Below are positions 57,221 through 64,000 of a stretch of DNA of 64,000 nucleotides, in pieces (position 1 is the stretch's first letter; every line of letters starts with the position of its first letter). This stretch comes from Symsagittifera roscoffensis (lineage: Eukaryota; Xenacoelomorpha; Acoela; Convolutidae). The DNA is taken from positions 44,923,919-44,987,918 of the forward strand of contig NC_087065.1 in assembly GCF_963678635.1 (NCBI RefSeq), in the 5' to 3' direction. A model generated the notes under the pieces. The model had not been told where the DNA came from and searched no databases. It saw only the letters and a list, made by a program, of their open reading frames with translations. Made by a program: the position numbers and the translations under genes.

Positions 57221-60109
57221 TTCTGTGCTACTTGCACAGTGACCGGCTATTCTTCATACAATTTTTTGTGCTATTTTAGTTTTTGATAGGATGTTTGCGT
57301 TTCACCATCTTTCAGCAAAATTGAATTATTAGAAATACTTGCGCAAAATATATTATCGAAAAATAGTTTGTTGTTTGAACGCAGTCAAAAATTTTGATGC
57401 TATGCTTAATGTAGAATTACTTCATAATGAAACTAGGATAACAGTTTTTTCCAAGGATTCAAACTAGGTTTCAAACTTTTTCCTTGATTTTTTTCCTTAA
57501 CGTTTCTGTTGTTCTTCTTTCACCCAAAAGCGATTGAGCCAGTTGAGAAATAGAGGTATTCAAATTAGAAAGAAAACTGGATTATAGCTGAATTGATTTC
57601 AGAACCAGGCCGAAAGAGCGTACACTTGGCCGACATAGGAGCTTTCTTTAATTTATTCAAAATAAAGAAAAAAAAACACAAACTACGCCATAGTTCCTTT
57701 GAAACACTAAAGATAGACGGAACCTAAGTTTGAAAAACTTAAAGCAAAATTGATCAAACTAAGCAGTCATTTCGAATATAAAAAATTTTAAGTATCAATA
57801 TTCACTAACAAGTTGCACATGTTTAAGGTATCGATATACATTTTTCCTGCATCTTTTTTTTGTTTTTTTATCAAACTGGGAATACTGCACTTTCATAAAA
57901 GTTCAATAATGAGTTTTTTTGAACTTTTCGGTTTTTTTTTCTAACAGGTTTAGAGTTTTCTTTTGATGTTGTCGTACGCTAATACACTAAAAATAATTTT
58001 TTTGCTGCGTCCTGCTTTTTAGAATGTTTATAATGTTTTGTTTATACATCTATTCGGTAACGCACGAGATGCTAAGCTCAGCTTCCTCTTTGTCTTTTAA
58101 ACAGAAACACATTTGGTTCACACACGTTTTGCCCTTAATGTTCACACACAAAATTCCTTAAACTGTGGGAAAAAGTGTGAGGGACAAGTTATCCCATTTA
58201 TTTTAGGAGAGGTGAAACATATCACATTCCAAAACTTTGTACATGAACCTTGAGGTATTTGGGCGTGATTGTTATCAGTACTTTGATAGCCAAATTAGCT
58301 TCCACATTATTCAAATTTCTAATGGTTTTTGTGAGCAAAATGTGTAAAAATAACTCAGTTTTGCAAAAACATGATGCAAAAATTGACGTGTTGATATAAA
58401 CTGTTTTGAAATTTCTGAATAATTGAGATAGCTTATCCAAAATGGAAATTACCACCAAATAATCTCTTGTGCCCGTGATTGAGAACTGTATGCATATATA
58501 ATTTTTTTGCGCTGAGTTAATTTGCATTACTCGTTGGCAACAAGCACTGTGAATCAAGACGAGTTCGGAATTTTGAAACGGTCAGATACAAAAGTGATAA
58601 TAGCAAACACACGCGACGGAGGTACATAGCATAGCAGTAAGGCGTTCACTTTGATTTTGTCAGATTTTGTATTCCCTCTCATGACATGGCAATAATTGTG
58701 TTTAAAGACGAGCTTTCTTTTGACCTCGAGCTTCAAGCCTAATACAGCCTGACCAATTTTAAGTACAATAATGGTAATTTTCGAAACTTCCAGACGCCGC
58801 AAAAGAGTAGGTCTTGAGTTGCAAAAACAGCCCTTTGCTTAACCCAAATGCTTAATTTGGAAGGTGAGTATTTGAGAGAAAAGGACTATCCTTAGAAAGG
58901 CTAGATAGCCTTCTATAGATCTTCTGCGAACTCCAGATGCCACAGTTTTGGTTACACTTGCTATAAGCAAGAGTGTTGCAACCGTGTACGGTCCAGTTTT
59001 TTTCTCATTTCTTAGATACCAATCCTAAAGCAACGTTGGCGTAGCTAATTGAGGTACCAGGTTTTTTGCGGACTTTTCTTTTATACTTTTCTTTTTTAAA
59101 ATTTCAAATTAAAAAAACTTAATGAAAAAACATTTTTGTTTATTTTTTGATTTTTCACTTTATGCTTATTGGGTTTAGTGACATCATTTTTTCTTGCTGA
59201 ACGAGCCAAACAAGTTTACTATGCTTGTGAGTCTTTTGATGATGTAAAATGATAGTTCTTAAAAGTTTTTAAATTTTGCTTATGAAAACCTTTTTTAGGC
59301 AACGAGTGTCTGCCTAAAATTTGTCGGCTTGAATGCCGTTATTTAGTCAATTACTTTTGTTGATTTTTTTTATGTTCATGTTTTTTTTAGAAGTTAAATT
59401 TTATTCAAGACAAAGAAATGAAAACTTTGAAAGATTTAGCTTTTCTCGATATTTTAAAAACTTCTTTTTTTGACAGCGGCTTTCGACTTTTTTCTGTCTG
59501 CTTTCTTGCTATGTTTGTGTTGTATTACAAGGGGTGCGAAGCTTTTATTAGTGGTAAGAGCTTCTAGTATAGAAACCGTGTTTCTTGATTATATGTAGTT
59601 TTATTAAATGATTATGTTTTTTATGGAATGGTTGTGTTTGCACTATCATGTATCTCTTTGAGTTTGTTTGACGGGGACAACCTCGTAAGCTGATTCAATA
59701 TAGTTTGTATTTTTTTCTATTGTTTCTCTTTTTCTCGGGTTTTAATTTAATATAAATAATGTATAATCATGCTGGTTTTATATTTTGGCTATTAATTGTG
59801 TTTCAATCAGACCCCTAATAAGCATACAAAATGATTTTTGTCTATCCCCTCCCATATCATTAAGTATCGTGATTCAAATTTTGTCTGAATTTTGTTTGAT
59901 ACACGAGGAATAAACTTTCAATTTTTTTGTTGACAGCAATCCTGAATTGAATTCCCTTTTAGCTTATTGCAGAGTCTTCATTCTCATCTTTACTATGCTC
60001 ATCAAAACAACAACTTCCTGCAAGCATTTTTAGTCACTGAAAAAAGCTAGTCCATTTAATGAAGCGTAACTAAATCATTATTGGCTGAGTATATTCAAAT
60101 TGATACAAA
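57221..60109. other. AT-rich DNA between the repeat copy and the minus-strand gene; probably holds that gene's 3' UTR
   Basis: No conserved coding frame. A 110-codon minus-strand frame at 58222-58557 has no recognisable content and I do not call it. TTTATT (AATAAA on the minus strand) near 59600 could be the poly(A) signal of the 60110 gene. T-runs dominate. Confidence 0.4.
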
Positions 60110-60695
60110 TCATCGTCCAAAACTAGGTACATAAAGTTTTCCGTTATTGTCAGTGATGCTATTAGATGAAAAGAGCATCTTTCTTCGCTGAGTTGTCGGT
60201 GATGCTTCTAAGCTTCTAATCTGACTGTCACGTTTACTGTCGGATATTTGGCGCAAACTGTTATCCAAGGGCGGCAACAGGTTGATCATTGAACCTCTTC
60301 TGTCCCGTTCATTGTGTCTGTTACTTGATTTGCTGTGTGTACTGCTGCGCCTACTAGGTACAGGACTGTTAATCGGTTCCAAAGTAAAAGATCCTCGTCG
60401 CGAGGGGTTCGGAGATCCGCTCACAGGAGTTGACGACGTGAAGGCACAAGAAGATGCTTTAGATATGGATTGTCTTTCCAACTTGTGCATGACTGTTATG
60501 TCATCTACCACTGTTATCTCACTGTACCCGGGAGGCGGAACTTTGATATCGCAGTTGTTTTCATTGGCATTTGAGTTGAAGCTTGACGAACGGTGTTTAC
60601 GGCCCAAGTGGTCGTGTTTCTTGTTCGGATAGGGACAGGGGTCTTTGTCCCAGGCGCGGACTTCGATGGCCGACAACTGTGATTCATCGCCGGCA
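60110..60695 (-). CDS. Last coding exon of an unidentified Ser/Arg-rich protein
   Basis: The minus strand is open for 195 codons after an acceptor TTTATCTGCAG at 60696-60706 and ends in a TAG at 60110. It joins in phase to the exon at 60939-61173 (phase 2 donor, one-base acceptor). The sequence is hydrophilic and low-complexity. It has a short ordered-looking start (ESQLSAIEVRAWDKDPCPYP), then Ser-rich stretches with several R-R-x-S sites (SRRGSF, SRRSS, DRRGS) of the kind basophilic kinases use. The tail LYVPSFGR is distinct. It resembles the cytosolic tail of a channel, receptor or scaffold, but I do not recognise the family. Confidence 0.75.
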
Positions 60696-60938
60696 CTGCA
60701 GATAAACTTTAGTTTAGATCCAAAAGCTTCAATTATTCATCAATATTTTAAAAACCCAAAATAAATCTAGTTCTCTTAATTTTGTGACTCAGTAAACAAA
60801 TTTGGCGTTGAATGAGTGCTCGAAAAAGGTTCAATAGAAATTCAAAAAGAACCTCGCAAGCAAAACTCACGGTTGTTTTTGTACTCATAACCTCGTATTT
60901 AAAGAAAAGCGCCCCATTCGCTCAGTTTTTATGCTCAC

Positions 60939-61173
60939 CTATCTGAATTCACGAAATTGTCGATGAGGAGTTGCTGGCCGTTCATGCTGGGGGATCTGCT
61001 CCTCCGCATGTTGACGGATCCAATATGAGGGATAGGACTGCCTATATGGGGTCTGCAGCTGGAAGAGGCAGCCGAGGAGAGCTCAGAGGAGCCCATTCCT
61101 CCTCCTCCCGAGCAGGCAGAGAGGGAGAGCAGGTGGTTGTCTTTAATTGAGAAGCCACTGCCCCCATGGCCTC
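60939..61173 (-). CDS. Penultimate exon of the same unidentified protein
   Basis: Acceptor CTTTTATTTCAG and donor GTGAGC bound a 235-bp exon on the minus strand. It encodes a Gly/Ser-rich segment (GHGGSGFSIKDNHLLSLSAC; SSELSSAASSS) and MRRSRSPSMNGQQLL. It is clearly richer in G+C than the surrounding introns, with a wobble pattern like real coding sequence. Upstream exons lie beyond the window or in unrecognised sequence. Confidence 0.75.
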
Positions 61174-61409
61174 CTGAAATAAAAGAAAAAAAATGGCCTC
61201 TGCAATTTTGAATATTCAGGTCTATTTAGTTTTCTCTACTTTCTTATCTATTTTTAGCTTTTTCTCGTAAATTTTCTAGAAAGATGTAACTATAATCAGA
61301 TGATGAAATAAAAAACAATGATCGTCAAATTTCTGTAAAATCTATTCTCAGCTTTAAGTTTTCGAACGAAAGTTATCAAGCAATAAAACTTCGGTTCACA
61401 AAAAGTTTT

Positions 61410-62870
61410 TCTAAACAAGCTCATCAAGCGATAAAATTTTTTGATTTGATAGGTTCATGTTTGAGACAGTGAATCATTTTCTAGCCAATTGAAGTTTTCA
61501 ATCGAAGAAGAAACTTTGAATATTTGTAGTTATTTCAAAAAACAAATCGCTTCAAGAAACTAAGTTTTTTTGAGCAAGCTCATCAAGCGTCAAACCAATG
61601 AAATAATTAAAGTTTTTATAGCGTGAATTGGTTAGCAAACTTCAAAAGGCTAGTAATTATTTCAGAGAGGTAAATTTGTTGAGAAAAAAGATTTTTCTAA
61701 GCAAGCTCATCAAGCGTCAAAGTTTTGAAAGATTTAAGTTTTTTTATAGCGCAAACTGTCAAAACAAGTTCATGAAGCAATGAAAGTTTGAAAAGTTATA
61801 CTTAATTCAGAGTTAGTTAATTGGCTCGCGAAACAAAATAACTTTTCTTGAGCAAACTCAAGCGGCGAAATTTTGAAAAATTCCATTTTTTGGTTGCTCA
61901 CGTCGAAGCAAGCTTATTTAGCTTATCAAAGCAAGCTCGTAATGCAATGAAGGTTTAGTTATTTCAAAGTGAATCTGTTCGCAAAAAAAATCAATTTTTC
62001 TCAGGCAACCTTATCGAGAGATAAAATTTAGAAGCTTTATTGTTTTCTTTTTTTTGAACAAAACGCAAAAATAAGGATCAAGCTCATCAAGCGATGAAAC
62101 TACATTTTTTTGTAATTTCAGAGAAAACGAGTCGGTTCACAAAATATCCGTTCTTAAAGAAAGCTCATCATGAGTTTTTGAAAAATTTCAGTTTTTTGAT
62201 AGCGCATCAAGCGTTTAAAATCTTAGATTTTCGTTGTATTAAGTTTCGCTCGTTTTATAAAAACAAATATTCGAGAAATCCCTTGGCAAAAGAAAACGAT
62301 ATGAACTGTCTAGTCTTGAAGTTTGATTGGGTTTAAATTGTCTGAAGCAGCGACCTACCAAAATATTTGAGAATATTCTAGATTCAGAAAACGTAGTTCT
62401 ATAAAACTCTTTTCAAGCTTGGCAGATATCAATTTCTTACACGTTGCGACCGATAGCCGCATTTTAACCATTGCGCCTTATGAGTATGAAAAACTTGTCA
62501 TTTGTTTAATACTAGCAAGCCCTTTTCCAGTAATTAATCAGCTCGCAAAAAAGTAGTTGCTGTTCTGATCAAGCTATGAAGCTTTGAACAATCTCAAGCT
62601 GAGCCAGATCGTAAATCGGTTTGAAAACTTACCGTTTTATACAACAAACGGTTCGCGAAAAGTTGAACTTATCTGAGCAAGCTATTCAAGCTACGACATT
62701 TTAAATACTTCCAATTAATTTCGTGAAGCGAATCAGTTTGAGAAAAATTAAATTTTTTCTAAACAAGCTGTTCAAGCAATAAAACTTCAAAATATCAGGT
62801 AATTTCATGCAGCAAATCTGTTTGCAAAAAAACTTGAGTTCTTCTATTGAAACGATCAAGCAATGAATTT
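61410..62870. repeat. Degenerate tandem repeat with core AGCAAGCTCATCAAGCG
   Basis: The core, followed by a T- or A-rich spacer, recurs at about 61416, 61573, 61700, 61765, 61850, 61941, 62003, 62076, 62158, 62567, 62673, 62763 and 62853, with spacing mostly 60-160 bp. Copies vary (AGCAAACTCAAGCGGCG, CAAGCTGTTCAAGCAAT). It lies upstream of the minus-strand exons, probably in an intron. Confidence 0.8.
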
Positions 62871-62879
62871 TTGGATTCA

Positions 62880-64000
62880 TACTCTTGCGATAAGCAAGAA
62901 AATTACAATCGGATAACAGACTTTTTTTCCTGCTAACAACTTTATCCATAGGATGACTGAAGTTTGGTCATCTCAACCTGCCTCTCAATTTCTACCCAAC
63001 TTGCACGTCTAACGGCTGCAATTCAACAGCTGGCTTCACCGACTGAATTGATAATTATTTTACAGCTGAAGTTGATTTTTTTGTCGGCAGTATTGATTTC
63101 GACACAAATTTTCCGGCTTACTTGCCGGGTAAATAATTCCGTAAATTCTTTTGATAGATTTCTCAAGTACTTTTTTCTTGATTTTCATGAGGATAAATAT
63201 AGTTCGTGGTTTTCTGGTTTTTACGGGCGCCAAATTTTTCTGTTGGAAATAAAACTTGACTTTTTTTTCAGCTGCAATTTTTTTGCGAAAAAAAATTCAA
63301 TTTTTGGGATGCATGGCTCTCGATTTTTTTGTTCTAAAAGTGCGTGAAATTAGCTTGAGTTTTAATTAGTTAAGTGTGTTTTAGGTTTGAACAATTTTGT
63401 TTGAAATTGATTGAAGCTGATGATTCAAAGTATTGTTTCAATACGTCAAAAAAAATAAACTTCTAGATTTTTACTGCAAGGTTGACTCGACTGTTTTGTC
63501 TGCAAAGGAATGTGGTGCCAAGTTCTGCACGAGCTCTAGAAGTGTAGTTTTCTCCGGCTGCAGTTTTGACAAAAAAAAGTTTTTCGTGTTTTTTTTTATT
63601 TCAGAGGCAGTTTTTTTATGTTGTTTTTTGTAATATAGACCTTTTTCCGTTGCGAATAATGTGTTCATAACTTATAGTTTTTGATGTAATTGGGTTATGT
63701 TTATAGGTTTTCAGTGTTTTGTCAGATTTTCAGCAAATTCTTTTCTGTGGCAATTGTTTGTTATTTTGCATCAAGTTCTTGAAAACTTGTTTTTTTTGGT
63801 CTTGTATTATAGCAGTAAGCGGATAGGGCCTTTCACACCCAATTAACTTTGTTGGATATGCAAAATTGTTTGTTTGCAAAAATTAACGAACAATTTTCGA
63901 GTATATTTGGTGCTTTTTCTATCTCAATTTTTCAATCAAAATGTTTTCTGGTCGTTTTTATCTATTGGTTATCAAAACAAAAGTTCAGCCCAAATCATTT
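62880..64000. other. AT-rich non-coding DNA
   Basis: Poly-T rich with no convincing exon. Open stretches at 62964-63347 and 63433-63633 are made of Phe/Ser/Lys codons from T-runs and I do not call them genes. Confidence 0.45.

Noticed and set aside
58222-58557. 110-codon minus-strand ORF as a gene
   Set aside because: No domain, no splice or start context, and AT-rich codon use like the surrounding intergenic DNA.
62964-63633. Two plus-strand ORFs of 127 and 66 codons
   Set aside because: Composition is driven by T-runs, and there are no splice sites or domain.

Overview
The window is animal (metazoan) nuclear DNA. It carries an eight-exon stretch of a mitochondrial carrier gene with GT-AG introns and a poly(A) signal, AT-rich introns, long satellite arrays, and decayed LTR, LINE and hAT elements. 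Nothing in it looks bacterial. I cannot name the species from sequence alone.

Layout. (1) 1-14109: a satellite array of about 39 head-to-tail copies of a ~361 bp unit, with local higher-order repeats. (2) 14110 to about 27620: a 5'-truncated, decayed Ty3/Gypsy-type retroelement, visibly richer in G+C than its surroundings. Gag remnant, zinc knuckles, protease, RT-RNase H and integrase can be followed through several frameshifts and stops. About 7.4 kb of further coding sequence lies downstream of the integrase core, which is unusual. It holds a macrodomain-like C-terminus most like TARG1/OARD1, a coiled-coil ORF, an SGNH/GDSL-type hydrolase ORF, and about 1,100 residues I do not recognise. 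(3) 27621-33240: non-coding AT-rich DNA with a 216 bp tandem duplication, a LINE reverse-transcriptase pseudogene on the minus strand, a degenerate ~160 bp repeat series and a dispersed inverted-end repeat. (4) 33240-46193: a macrosatellite built from an internal segment of a hAT transposon. One edge copy keeps ancestral codons on the left, and a hAT-like terminus sits on the right. (5) 46661-50781: exons of a UCP4 (SLC25A27) orthologue on the plus strand, lacking only its N-terminal exon. (6) 50782-60109: non-coding DNA with a recent 1,263 bp tandem duplication, a foldback element with ~80-90 bp inverted repeats, and relics of dispersed repeats. (7) 60110-61173: the last two coding exons of an unidentified Ser/Arg-rich protein on the minus strand, convergent with UCP4. 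Its upstream sequence carries another degenerate repeat series.

The best candidate for something undescribed is the accessory cargo of the retroelement: integrase, then macrodomain, coiled coil, SGNH hydrolase and a large unknown protein. The second is the hAT-derived macrosatellite, whose edges let its origin be read directly. The retroelement copy here is inactive (5' end missing, many breaks), so its cargo should be studied in better-preserved relatives.
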